64,000 nucleotides of DNA. Origin: Alternaria dauci. Lineage: Eukaryota > Ascomycota > Dothideomycetes > Pleosporales > Pleosporaceae. The stretch is from positions 3,348,001-3,412,000 of the forward strand of contig NC_091272.1 in the NCBI RefSeq assembly GCF_042100115.1. The letters run 5' to 3'. The notes beneath the pieces are model-generated. The model had not been told where the DNA came from, did not search any database, and saw only the letters and a program-made list of their open reading frames with translations. Below, piece by piece: positions 34,084 through 46,657 of this stretch; positions within the stretch are counted from its first letter, which is position 1, and each line of letters opens with the position of its first letter. Position numbers and translations under genes: made by a program.

Positions 34084-36083
34084 ATGTCGTCCGGGAACCC
34101 TTTCCGCCTTTCTCAAGCGCCTCGTCAGCCAGCGGCCGTCCCGCAGACTTCCTTCATCAACACGGATATCAGCGTGTCTGAGGCGCGTAGGGAGGACAGC
34201 GACCATGGTATTCCCTCGCCTTGCCCTTCTGCGTCTACTGGCATTCAAGGAGTAATTGTCTTACAGTGCTCGAAGATGCCGCCCCGCCGCCGATCAAGAC
34301 AAAGAAGTCTGTCCGCATACTCTCTCCCACCACGACCATCCCACCCTACCCGTTTGACGACAAGCATGTGACTCTGAACGAGCTCAGGGCCCGGCGATCG
34401 AGCCAAGGTCCTCCTGCGAGCCCGCCGCCGCCCGTGACGCCCGCTGGCTATGCCAACAGCTCAGTCACCGCGGGCGAAGCGAATGCCCAAGTTATCGGGA
34501 AAGATGCCCTGGCAGTAGCAGACGTACCCCCGAGTCCAAGTCCATACTTGAACCACACTCACGCGACCCTCTCTCCGAGCAATGTCCCGGCGAATCCGTT
34601 TTCGAGAACACTGGCGTCACTAGAACCACAAGAAAGAGAGAGCGACGAGGAGCGGACGAATCCGGGAAGACCAACGTTGGGCAGCAACAGGGCGTCTTTG
34701 GACGTGGAAAGCTTCAAGAACCTACTCATGACCGGAAAGCCAACTCCGCGACCATCCGGTCCGCCTGCGCAGCCTACGAGCGCATCGCAACCAGGTGCCG
34801 GCGCGCAATTCGAGACTAGCAGTAGTACAGATACCTCGTCAATCTCGCGGCAGTCGCTCTTCGAGCACCCACAAGAGACACACGCGGAATCTCCGCGTAC
34901 ATCTGTCGATCTGGCTGGGTCTGACGAGGATGACAGCATGGGGCTGGTGTCCGAAGTGCAGAAGGGCAAGAAGAAGCCCCCGCCTGCACCCAAGCATCGG
35001 CACGGGAAGCTGGTCACGCAGAGACAGCCACAGACAGTGTCGTTTGAAAGCTTTGCCGCTACAGAACCAGCACAAGCAACTTCTCCACCTACCAGACGAA
35101 CTGACAGTTCAGATATACAGAAACCACTACCGCCCACCCCGGTCGCTGTGCCTCAGTCCCTTCATATCAGCACACAGGATACAACACCACTACAGTCCCC
35201 ACCAACACGACCGACACCAAGTCAGCCATCAACGCCCTCCGAGGGTCCAATTCGACAAAAGAAGACGCCTCCGCCCGTGCCATTAGCTCGGAGACAAAGT
35301 CAGCTCAAGACTACGACTACAGGCAACAGATCGCGAAGCAGCTCAAATCTCACCATATCCTCTCAACATTCAGTCGATGCACCACAGAGCCCAGGTCCAA
35401 ACACCCTTGACCCATTGTTCGGAGCAAAATCTCCACCCCCTCCTCCACCCTCACGGCATGGCGCACGGCTTGCGAACCTAGGCAACTCAAGCGCGAACTC
35501 TTCGAGCACCGAGCTGCCACAGCGGTCGAGCTCGGGTCGAATGCCGAGGTCTGTTCCCGAGCCTCCATCATCTCGTCGGAGTACTCTAGAGTCGCAACCT
35601 TCTTCGCCTGCACCTAGTGTGCACCGCACCTCATCTATATCATCCACTCGCAACACGTATCGAAACTTCTCCGGAGAAAGCACAGGAAGCAACATGCCGC
35701 CACCTCCGCCACCACCAAGACGTGGACATTCAAACCGCTCGAGCCTTGATCAGCAAAGACCCCACATGTCCTATTCCTCTCCCACGGAAAGTCGAAGAAC
35801 GAGCATAGAATACCGTCGCACAAGTACAGAGCAGAGGCGATCGAGTGTGGCTAGCGAGAGCTCGCTGAGGAGAACATATGCACCTGTGGATGAGAAGAGC
35901 GAAAACGAACACGCCTTGTACTCGCCCATCGAGGAGAGCGAAGCAAGGCTGGGTCTCGATGAGAATGTGAGCAGTGGAAAGGAGGGCGAAGGGAGGAGTG
36001 ATTCGAGTAATATCCTGGACGACATGGAAAAGTTCCAGCGGGAGATTGATGAGCTGAGGACGAGATACAAACAAGCGGGATAG
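34084..36083 (+). CDS. Long proline/serine-rich disordered protein, unknown function
   Basis: Two exons, 34084-34207 and 34267-36083, give 646 residues. The 59-bp intron joins SDH to VLEDAAPPPIKTKKSVR in frame. Most of the chain is disordered, with polyproline and SH3-ligand-like motifs (KKKPPPAPKHRHG, KKTPPPVPLARR, PPPPPSRHG, MPPPPPPPRRG) and Ser/Thr/Arg-rich stretches. The last ~30 residues are helical and charged (ILDDMEKFQREIDELRTRYK), probably a short coiled coil. Such architecture suggests a cortical-actin or endocytic adaptor with SH3 partners, but this is inference; I do not recognise the family. A coding-specific base pattern and a clean splice support it as a real gene. Confidence 0.7.
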
Positions 36084-36515
36084 TGCGTCGCTTGAGCATT
36101 CACTGGATGGAGGATACGGAGAGTGTGTATATTGGCATCAACAATGGATTCCCCGCGCGATAGACTTTGAGCATCTTTCAAAGATAATTCAATCCATACT
36201 CCTGCATCGTTCAACCTATTGCAGAGCTTGCCAAGGTGGAAACTTGGTACCTTTGAGTATATCGCGCGTAGTGCTGGAGATGGGAGTATAGATGACCTGG
36301 AAACAACTAGCCTGGACGTAGTTATTCACAGAGCTCGTGGGCCATTAGCAACTTCACAGATGGTGTAAAGTGCATTCCTCTTGTATCATAGACCATGCCA
36401 CTTTTGTATTAGACTTGTGAAAAGCTACAAACATGCTATATCACGCGGCAGCTAACTAGTTTGACGAAGGATGATGCCCCGTTCCCATAAAGACGACCAA
36501 TGCATGTCAAATGGC
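36084..36515. other. Intergenic, convergent 3' ends
   Basis: 432 bp between converging stops; nothing recognised. Confidence 0.35.
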
Positions 36516-37060
36516 TCAAGCCATGACAACCAACGCTGCGGCGCCCATGGCGACGAGCGAGCCCATACCAACCGCAGGCGTTGCAAGAGCGGCGCCAGCA
36601 GTCTCGGGGGGAGGAGATGTGCTGCTTGCCTCGGGCTCACCAGGGCGACCTGAGGATGACGCAACCACCTTCGTTGTAGTAATCGACGCAGTTGAAGAGG
36701 CGGAAGCACCAGAGGACTTGCTTGAAACTACGGGCGTGGAAGACGCAGGAGGAGCCTCGGAAGTGGGGATTGGCTGACCGGGGGGAGGCAGGATAACACT
36801 GGTAGTAGTGGGAACCAGTCCACTGCTCAGAACAGAGGAGAGGACCGACTCAGCAGGAGGTGGCGCATGCGATGGCTCGCCAGGCTGCGGAACGCACTCG
36901 GTGACGGTGACGGTAGCAGTCACAGTGGCAGCGGGCGCGCAGACAGCTGGAAAACTTGTTAACTTGTGTGCTGTACAATGTGTAGACCAGGGTACTCACG
37001 GTCCGTAGCGACGACAGCAAAGACCAGTGCAGCAACAGCGAGGAGCTTGTAGCCGAACAT
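36516..37060 (-). CDS. Small Ser/Thr-rich GPI-anchored surface protein
   Basis: Two exons, 37060-37000 and 36946-36516, encode 163 residues. The signal peptide is MFGYKLLAVAALVFAVVA. The first mature residues contain CAPAATVTATVTVTECVPQP, a Thr/Val strand with two Cys that recurs in fungal wall proteins. The middle is rich in Ser, Thr and Pro (O-mannosylation expected). The C-terminus has a small-residue omega region followed by a hydrophobic tail (ATPAVGMGSLVAMGAAALVV), the pattern of a GPI-attachment signal. The intron is 53 bp and splices in frame. It probably resides in the plasma membrane or cell wall; the function is unknown. Confidence 0.75.
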
Positions 37061-40000
37061 GTTGATAGCGGTAATTGGATTGCGGGTGGAGATGGAGCTG
37101 ATTAGAGCTGGGTTGAAGTATATTTGACTTGAAGTGATGCAGCTGCAGAGATGATGGAGCGTTTGGTGGTTATCGTGAAGAAAAGAAGACGCGGGTCTTG
37201 AGAAGAGTTTTTTATATGACGTGCTGGCAGCGTTTGCAGTCACGGCGGAGATTAGCTCCGTGGCAGGCAGGAGCGAAAGTGAAGGTGAAGGCGCGTTTGT
37301 GAGTGGGCGAGAGCGTGTCTTTTCGGGCTTAGTGGTTGTGATCACCCACGATGTTGAGATTGCAGGAACGAAGGAGCTTGTTTATGACTAGGTGTACCTC
37401 GACTGTTGGATACGACTTCTTCTTAGGATCCGTTTGCTCTTTCCACTTTCGTCTGACACTGTCCCTCTCCAAAACAGAACCTGGAGTAGTCCCATTGCTC
37501 TTGTAGAAGTTGCGAATAGAAAGATTGAGTTCATGCGCATTGAGATTCGAGAAGCATAGGCAGATTGAGATTAGAAACCTACCGATATCCGGTCTTCCAT
37601 GGTACACGTGGGTATCAGTATACTGCTCTATCGAGAACAAGCACTAGAGAAGATGAGGGAAGACGAGACGCGCGAATAATCACACAAACACTTTGAGTGG
37701 CTGTTTACTTGTATACTTGACAGATTGCCAGAATTTCATCGCAATATCCCTTGACCTGGTTGGCATATGGCAAACATCGCGAAGAAGTAGGCTGGCTTGC
37801 TGTTCCATGCCACTGAACATCCAAGCGAGATCCGACTTTCTGCAGGCTGCATCTCACCTCCATCACGAGAGTTGGCGGACATGGTAGCGAAAGCTACCTT
37901 CTGACTTGGCTCGCCTTCGATAGCTGTACAGCACTCCTGTGGTGTCGAAAAGGCCTTGCTGCGGGTCAATTGAGCCCTCCCTCTTTATCTGATTTATATC
38001 CTGCTCTTTTGATATCTGGGTATGTGCGTGCTAGGTCAAGCAATCTGAAAAGTCCTGAGAGTAGGAGCCCGTGGCGTTATGTGCGAGTAAGCAGCCAGCT
38101 GACCGCGTAGGACAGCGCAGGAGACAGGACGTGTCGAGACCCGGTCTCTGTCGCCATTCACCGCGCAGGAGTAACGTCTGACACCCTAAAGATCCTGTGT
38201 TGTATTTGAGGGCCGCTGCACGTTTATCGCCATGCTGTAGGTTAGCCTGGAGCTTCACAGGCGATGCTAGCTACACAGCAGGTTTCTTCCGCCTCGATAC
38301 GATGCGATAACGCTAACGTGGCTGCTAATCGCGTGGCTCTGCTTTGACACTTACCCATCGTCTCGGGTACTCCAAACACCTTGCAGTTTCTTCGTTCCGC
38401 GGCTGTCAAAAGGCGAAAAAGTAAGCTGCTGCTGCGTTGTCCCTACTAACCGGATGTCGGGAGATGAGCTTGCTGCACGACCCCGACACGAGCTGTACGC
38501 GCTGCCTGCTTGCTTATCCCGTACAGCGAATATGCTCGTGACGGCGATTGGCCATGCAAAGGGCCAAGACGGTGGCCTGAACACGGCGGTGTCGTAGCGT
38601 GGCTGGTGGGTGCTGTAAGCTATAAGGCCCAGGATTCTTACAGGCGCCTGTATGTGCGGCATTGTTCAGAGAAAGAAAGAAGCAACGTCCCGCGGGGCCC
38701 TTTCCGGCCCTCCAAGATTAACCACCCGCACATCTGGAGCGGTCTGCTTACTTGCATAAGTAATTCATGCATTGCTACAGAGTCGCTGGTAACAGTGTGC
38801 GATGATGTGCGACATTAGAGCCTCTTGACAAACAACTAGTAAAGGAACGCATGGAAATGACTTTCGCAACCAGAGAGCGACCGAGGACAACGTAAAACGT
38901 GGCCTGAGCTAGATTAAGTGTACGGCATCGAGATTTTCTCACCGCATGTGTTGTTTCGCTAAGGAGTGCTTACACACAACGCATGGTACAGACCGCCTGT
39001 ACAAGGTTGATCGCTCTTGGAACTCTCGGGGATAATTCACCCTTTGCGGGAGGTACAGAATTCTGAAAACGGACAGCAGGGCTGTGCTGCCGATCGATCT
39101 ACGGATGAACAGTGGCGAGCTCCACCGAACGCATCTCGTAGGATTGCAGGTTGCATACCCAGTCATGATTGGCAATTCAAGCACGCCGCCGTATAGAAAA
39201 ACGGTTGAGAATACCGATGGACGGACTGTTGGTGGGAGTTCTCTCCGATGTGCTATCGGCCGGTTATCTCTAAGGGGCTGGCTGGCTGCAAGCTAGCCCA
39301 TCGTACATATGGCAAGCTAATGCCGCAGATTAAGGCGCATCCACGTCAACTTGAGCTTTTACGGAATCCCGAGAGCGCATACGGTACGAAAAGGAAAGAA
39401 CGATAATCTCGAAGAGGGGTTTCTGAGGGGAATAGGTTGTTTGATTGGAGAGGAGAGTGTCGCCGATAGGTGCATGCAAGCGAGTTCTAACCGGCGACCG
39501 TGCGTTAGGGTCCGCGGAATGTCATCGCACTGAATCCCGATACTCTGGCATTGTGTAATTTGGAGGTCATGGTTTGAGACATTTAGACCTTCCAGATTGA
39601 GGAAGAAAGACTGTACCACCCACCAATATTCGGCGGCTTTGCAGACCGCAGCAAATTGAATTGCGCATCACGGCGCCTGGCTGCTTCCCGTACGATTGAG
39701 ATAACCGAAGGATTGTCCATTGGGACTTGTGGAAAAGCCATGTCCCAAGGCTGAGTTTGAAGAGTGTTCCGCCGTCACGCAATGGTGGTAAGTAACATGA
39801 GAAGTGTAACGGCGGAGTAGCGAAGAAATTAAAGGGTACTCGGATGTTGCGGCGTGGCGTAGTCGCTCCACTTGCCGCATTGGTACAAGTTGCTCATTGT
39901 CTCGACATGGAACTATACAATCAGATGGTGTTGCAGCTTGCTTCATTCCCAAGAGTGTTCATCACACATGGTTTAAAGGCTGGAGAGGGTTCGGAAGCCC

Positions 40001-42936
40001 CAGCAGTTGAGTGGCTGCTCAAGGTGCAGGAGCACAAAGCCGCCCTGGAACGAAGTGTGTTCAAGATGCCGCAAAGGTCATCGTAACCGCCTGGATGCAA
40101 GATCATGCAGCTTAACGTATTTTGGGCTAGAATCAGGTGCGTCGGCTCCAGAATCCTTGCCGTGTGGGCACAAGATGGCGCCAAGCCAATCCTACGCGAC
40201 GTCACTTTAACCTCAGGCTGATGCGGAGCGTTGTGTACCGGTTGTTATAGCGGCGTGGAACCTGCGCCGCTTGACGGCAATCTGAAAGCCTGAGATTAGT
40301 CCTAGGGAAATGGGTGTGGGAAGTTTGGTTGAAAAAGGAGTCGGTCGACCATACGTGTCGGCGAGCAGAGGCTCCCAGAACCATGGTCGCTCACAGCCCT
40401 GCAGTAGACGAAAGCAATTCTGTGTGTTTGATAGCTGGCAAGCCCAAGGCCGGCTCGTTGCACTGAATGCAGGGAGCCAAGTTGAGGGTAAGGCGACGTT
40501 GAGCATCTAGAAGCCATGGTTGAATACGCTCGGGCAAGATTCCTGCTCACTTGGTCCACGAAGATCCGATGGGATGCACGACGGGCGGAGATATTCCATC
40601 TGAGATGAGATCTGAAGCCTAGTGAAAACACAGGGATGATTGAATATGACTGGCTAAAACAATGACAGGCCGGAGCTAGCACCCCGGCGATCTCACCGTG
40701 GGCACTCACGGCGGGGCAGAAACGATGGGAGAAATGAGCCATGCCGTGTGACGTCAGCGGCGGGCCGGGTGCTGGATAAATGCCATGGTGACAAATAGTC
40801 GAATTCAGACGGACAGACTCAATTTCCCATGTTGCCAATAGCCCGGAGGACGTCAGAGTGGCACTGATCATGGTGTTGACAGAGCGCCGTCCCTTGTTCT
40901 GGCACATGGTGTGTACTGGGTACAGAGAGGGTAGTAGGCAGCGAGGGCAGCAGTGTTTATTGTTGTGGACCAGGGAGTCGGCGACATGTTTTTATCAGGC
41001 GATCGGCGCGCACGTCCTGAGGGGGGCAGTGGACAGCAAACTTCTCAGGGCGCATCAGGGCTCCGAAGCTGCGTGGGAAGTTGGATCGGATCGACGCTAT
41101 TCCCGATACGACGGTCGCGTATCTCAAGTTTTGCTGCTTGGATCAGGGAGCCCCCTTGTTCCTCAACCCAGGCGCTGGGCTGTCATGAGATTTGTGCAGT
41201 GCGGTGAAACAAGCCGTTTTGGCCATCTCACACGGGTTGCAAGTGAGGGTGATCCAAAGCTCGGTATTGCTTGGGGGCGGGTGGCATGACGAGGTACGAC
41301 GTGATGGCGCAGGATTAGAGTCGGTATAGCATCAGCCGCTGGGTGGAAGCCCACGCAGGCGGGAATGAGACAACGGCAACCCGACGGCTGCGTCTCCATG
41401 GCGCGGGCCAGCTGTGGGTGCTCGAGCGTGTGCGTTCGCGTTTGGTTGAGCAGTTTGCGGAAGCCACTGCGCATGTGCAATGGCAATTGCGGCGGCCACA
41501 ACAGCCGGCGCACGTTTGTGTGGGTGCGCGTGGTGGACCAGATGGGAAATTCATGGTTACTATGGTAGCTGGAGGTGGTCAGGGACGCTGTAAACGTCGC
41601 ATCGCATCGCAGCAGGTGGGAAATGGCGCCGAGCCAGAGCGAGCCATGTTAGTCAGCCTCGGAGACGGGAGCTGCTCGACCCCGCCTACGCCCGCAAGCA
41701 AGATGCGATGGCCATGGAACAAGACATGGCAGCAGCACCAGCACACCCAGGAACCAGCGCTGATATGATCTTGACGCGTCTCGTTAATCGGCGGGAAGTG
41801 CCACATAGATGCTAGCGTGCTCGATCGCCAGTGCTGACCAAGCCACGGGCGTGGTGTTGTCCTGTCGCTGGCGTGCGGGCGCCCAGAGGAATATGCAGCT
41901 ATTGAGCCTGGCACAGAGCTAGCCGCGAACCTTTCTTCCCCCACTCCACACGCGTCGCCGACTGGCCTCGACACCACGCCGGCCATTCTGCCGCTGCCTG
42001 TGACTGGCGCCATTGGCTGCTGGCCGTATCCCCCCAGGCGCTGCGGGGACTGGCTGGGAACTGCAGGCTTCCGGCACACTGCCCTGCTGCCCTGCCGCTG
42101 CTTGGGATGAATAGGGCGGTCAAATTCCAGAAGACTGCAATTGCTTCTTCGCACTGTTTTGCTATAACATGGGCTAGACAAGCCCTCGACGTAACGCCCC
42201 TCGTACTGCTTGTTGCTTGCTGCTTGCTGCTTCACCACCCACCGACCCGCCAGCCACCCCCTGGCAGCAGCCAGTCAGTCCCCCTCCCCTCCGAGTATCG
42301 ATCTGCTCTGCAAGCGTCCATGCGCAAACTGTTTACTGCCATCGAAATACCCAGTCTCTGCACGCTAGACTCCGCCACCTGGTAATCCTGGTTAACCCTC
42401 CCCCGGCCCGCAACAGAGATTTGTGCCCATCGGAGCCACTCACACGCCCCTCCCACCTCGATCGCTGACGTCCCAGCGCCTGTTCCCACTTTTGCACCAA
42501 TCTTCTGCCTCTTCGGGTCCCGCGGCCAACTTTGGCCGTTGCTGCTGTGCGTCGCATCACTCGTCGCGTATCTGTATCGAGCTGCGTTGTGCCCGAACCC
42601 TGTCGCTGCGGTACGTGAGCTTCTCTCTGGCTCCATTGTTTTTTCGGCCCATCTTTAGGCCTGCTCCGCCCAGCCCAGCACATCCGCACCCGCGTGGACA
42701 GTCGCCACTTTTCCCCTCTCCATTTACATACTTTGCCCGCCCGCTCCTCGCAGTTTTCCCTTCTTTCATCATTCCTCACAGTCGAAGTCGTTGCTAGACG
42801 TACCCCTCGAACTGTTTCAATCAACCACCTGTTGTTGCGCTGACATAGCCCCATCTGTCAGCTACCCCGCCGCCGCCACACACACACACATCTGCCACTC
42901 CACACCACGCTTTCATCCGTTGTCTGAACAACCATC
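37061..42936. other. Gene-poor 5.9-kb stretch
   Basis: No convincing protein gene on either strand. All open frames are short (the longest just over 200 codons), overlap in several frames and lack domains or splice structure. GC is similar to the flanks, so this is not an AT-rich repeat graveyard. The last ~500 bp (42430-42936) are CT-rich with a (CA)n run at about 42878-42892, and probably serve as promoter and long 5' UTR of the next gene. Non-coding transcripts, or genes with many tiny exons, could be missed by eye. Confidence 0.45.
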
Positions 42937-44372
42937 ATGCCTGCCGAACGTCGAACTTTTACTTCGACCAGACCGGTCAAGACTGAGCGTACTCATGAAG
43001 AGAACCAGGAGCGGTTAGTCGTCTCGACTCATTCCACTCGCAACCAATGCTGATGCCCGTTAGTGCTTACATTGCTGCCTCGCGCCGCAGTGACCGTAGT
43101 CTAGAGGCTCGCATTGAGTCGGCACGCAGAGCTTCTGAGATTCACAAGAAGCGTACCGGCCGTGCTTTGCGTGTGACTGAGCAGGATGTCATCAATGAAG
43201 AGATGTACGAAGAGGAGGATGATGATCTGCCTACCCAGTACCAGCGCCTGAACGCGCACCTGCACACTACCTCCGTCATGTTTAACAAGAAGCTCCATGA
43301 TTACATCGCGACACAGCACGGTGTCAGAAACATGTTCATGTCGCAGTACCAAAACCAAGGCCCGGCGTTCCCACAGTTTGCTCAGCAATATCCAAACAAC
43401 GGCGCTTCGATTCCTCAGGCGACCAACTGGCTGAATCCTTCCATGCTACCACCTCAGCAATTTACTCCGGCTTCGCCTCAGGGGTTCCAGCAAGCGCAGC
43501 CATTTAGTCCGACTTCCACTCAGCCACAACAGGGCTACCGCCAGTCGCCGTACCACATTCCCCAGCGGACCCAGTCTCACCAGCGCGCTCTTTCGATTCA
43601 ACTGCCTCAGGGCACATCGCACTTTGATCCGTCAGCTCAACCGGCAAGTGCCGGTACCACAACGCCGCAGACCGAGCTCAACCGGAGACTGTCTCTACCG
43701 CCGCAAGCTTTCCAGCAGTCAAACCAGACAGCAGAACGACCAATGCGCCCTTCGCTATCGCGTTCGCCTACTGCAAACTCACTCCAGCATCGCCAGTCAT
43801 CTTCACCACAGACTGCCTCGCCAAATGCGGCTTCAGTTCATGATGCGGCACCTGCGCAGAGCGACCCTAATACGCCTACTTCTTATTCTTACAGCCCAAC
43901 CAACTATCCATACAGTTCGCAGGCACTCAACTCCAACCCTTTGACCTTGTCTATGCCGCCTGAGTCACAGCAGTTCTTGGGCTCAGTTCTTGACCAAAAT
44001 GATCCACGCACTGCTATCTTCATGGCTGGGAGCGACAATCTTCCTCAGCCATTTGCTCCTACCTACACTTACAACCCCAACAAGGTTGCGCGGACACCAA
44101 GCAGCACAACCATGTCGGAGAATGCTACTGGTTCCGCTCAGACTTTGTCCTCAGGTCTTAATTTGAAGACCGAGCCTGTATCTGACATCACATCGCCGTC
44201 GATGCCAAGTGCTATATCCGATGGCTTTTACTCCAACGATTCTTTCTTGACACCTGGTAACGCTGATTACAGCGCCTTCTTCGACTTCCAAGGCGGTGAT
44301 TTCTCACAGTCCTTTGATGACCAGTCGACGAATGATCAAGACAACGGCAACAGCCTAGTCAATTGGGATTAG
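42937..44372 (+). CDS. Gln/Pro-rich putative transcriptional regulator, conserved N-terminus
   Basis: Two exons, 42937-43013 and 43064-44372, encode 461 residues. The N-terminal ~115 residues are charged and helical (MPAERRTFTSTRPVKTERTH, AYIAASRRSDRSLEARIESA, KKRTGRALRVTEQDVINEEM) and look like the conserved part of an uncharacterised fungal family. The remainder is rich in Gln, Pro, Ser, Tyr and Asn. It ends in an acidic, aromatic tail (DYSAFFDFQGGDFSQSFDDQ), resembling a transcription-activation region. No zinc cluster, bZIP or homeodomain is visible, so a DNA-binding role is not shown; a co-regulator is possible. The long CT-rich leader and large upstream gene-free region are typical of regulated developmental genes. 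Confidence 0.75.
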
Positions 44373-46657
44373 ACGTCCTTTTCTTCTTGTGTTTACTTCT
44401 TTTTCTTAGGCCAAAAGCCCCTTTGTATTATCCTCTTTGGACTTTGTGCGTTGATTGCCTTGTTACTTTGTGAAACTTTCGAGTAACGGTTGTGGTTTCA
44501 CACACCCATGATACCTTTTGTATAGTGTCATTCACGAGGTCACGACTGGAGGCGTTGTATGGAGTTTTTCATATGGACTTAGAAAAGGGTTCATGTGTTC
44601 AGCATACAAGCGTATCCTCCTGAGGCGCTCCGAGGTTGCGGTCGCCTGTATAGCGATCTCCTCTCTCGGTAACACTTCATCTCGAAGTGCTTACTTGTAA
44701 TACATAATTGTAACGGTTATCAGCCGTATGCGATTGATCGTGCATTTCTATCGTGTGTATGAGTTTTTGGTGATACATCATGAACAGTTTCGGTTCGCAG
44801 CTGTATGTTGTCTCTGGTTTTGTCGAGACTATACCTCCACACAAAATGATTGTCAACAGGGGTTTGAGGATCAACAAGCTCAAAAAAGAGGGATTATGCA
44901 GAGGCTCAAAGGATGAATGAGGACTGGCTCTTCGGCCTGTGGTTCCGCGACGGGTAACAACCTCGAAGCGGCCCGTCAAGGTATGTGCAACATCCACCAG
45001 TTCTGGAACCCAGTTACGCATCATGTTCTGCTACGTGACGAATCACACACTTGTCACTCATGCCTTCTGCATAGGTGTGCCCATGCGTACGTTGGTTTCG
45101 TCCAAGTAACGCTGGAACAGATAAGCCGGCTCACGTGATGACGCTAATGGTGGGCTAGCATCGTGGACAGCACCTTCGTACCGTGGACCATGCTTTCAGC
45201 AGATTTGATTCACTGCAACAACAAACCCAACCTCTGCGATCCGCAGCGAATTCTATATCAGCACGTTCGTTTTTCTTTCGCTGTCAGACTACATTACGAT
45301 GCCTCAAGCCGTCGGAAGGACCCGCGGCTCGCGGCGCTAACCGTCCCGAGGTCTTGTCCTACCGCGAGGTTTTCTGTGAGATGCAGAACCCTGAGCCCGA
45401 CTTTGGTTCCTGCATCTGTGCATCGAGCTAGTCATGGCAGATTCCACCCGAAAATACACAAGCCGTTTAGTGCGGTCCCTGAACTCGAGTCGTCCGTGGT
45501 CCTTGTGCTGCACTCCTCTAGCAAGCTCTTGTATCGTACCAGTGGTACTTGCTCTAGGGAGTCTAAAAATTGCACAGCCTCCAGTATCAAACAGTGTCGA
45601 TCAGGAGGCAAAACTGCCGATATCGCGATCAATCTGGTGGAAGCAAATACAGGATGCATACTGATTCTGCAACGAACCCTGTCATGCGGCTCAAGTACAG
45701 ATTGGCCAAGTGTACTTTTTTTTGGCCACAATGCCTTTTCTCATACGAAAGTCCATGCTACGGGAAAAGAAGTACCGAAAGGCGTCTGTCAGGCGGTACT
45801 CGAGCCAACTTTACCTTGTTGCGTCACTTGTGTAATGCCTCTAAAATACCAGCATGGTCGAGCGTAACGGCTTTGGGTGCAGTCTCCAACCTCGAGTTAC
45901 GCCGAGTCATTGGCTCGCAACAACACCATGCCCAGAGAAGTGGCTGTATCAACCAGTTCAATCTCAACAACGGTAGGACGGATAACTTCGTCATCAATTG
46001 ACTCCTTCCTTCAAGTCTTTCCCATCTTCGCCTCCTTCTGCACCACCGGTGGCGGCTGCTGCGCTGCAGTGTTACGTTGACCTCCGTCCGCCGTCCGCTG
46101 TCCCGTAATTGCTGTTTCGAGTTAGATCCAGAATGATCAGGTTTTTGTCACACTATCAGTCTATACGAGTACACCAGACACCTTGTCTACGGATCGCTGC
46201 GAAGCATCCTCAGTCATTACAGTCTATCGGTGTGATGCAACTCCACTCTAGAGACGGCCGCTATTCCAAGACCTCACAAAGTCAAAAGCTGGAGCCCCAC
46301 ATGTCGACTGGAATAACGTAGGCATCATACACTGTACGCCGGCTGCCGTCAAGTTAGGAATTCCGATGACTTGGGGGGCGGATACCGTCAATGGAAGCAT
46401 AATGCCGTGCTGCATGCCTGTTTTGGTGCTAACCGGTTGTTCCGTTACTGCAGCACAGCTATGGTAGGATCACACCATTATACCATAGCGGTGAAACGTA
46501 CCTCATCACATATAAGATCGTTATCTTCGCTCACCCAGAGCACAAGCCCTTCAGCTCTAGTTATCTGCTAGACACAGCCTCTCGTTTCGTTCTCCATCAC
46601 CACTCGTTCCCTGCTTTACCTCCTAGAATACTTGTCTTCTGTGACCTACGAAGAATC
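44373..46657. other. Intergenic, 2.3 kb without a supported gene
   Basis: Contains one open frame of 234 codons (45163-45867, plus) with no recognisable motif, overlapping alternatives in the other frames and irregular composition. I do not call it a gene. The final ~150 bp show a C/T-rich leader before the wall-protein start. Confidence 0.4.

Noticed and set aside
45163..45867. 234-codon open frame on the plus strand
   Set aside because: No domain, signal peptide or splice logic. Several overlapping frames are equally open and composition looks non-coding.
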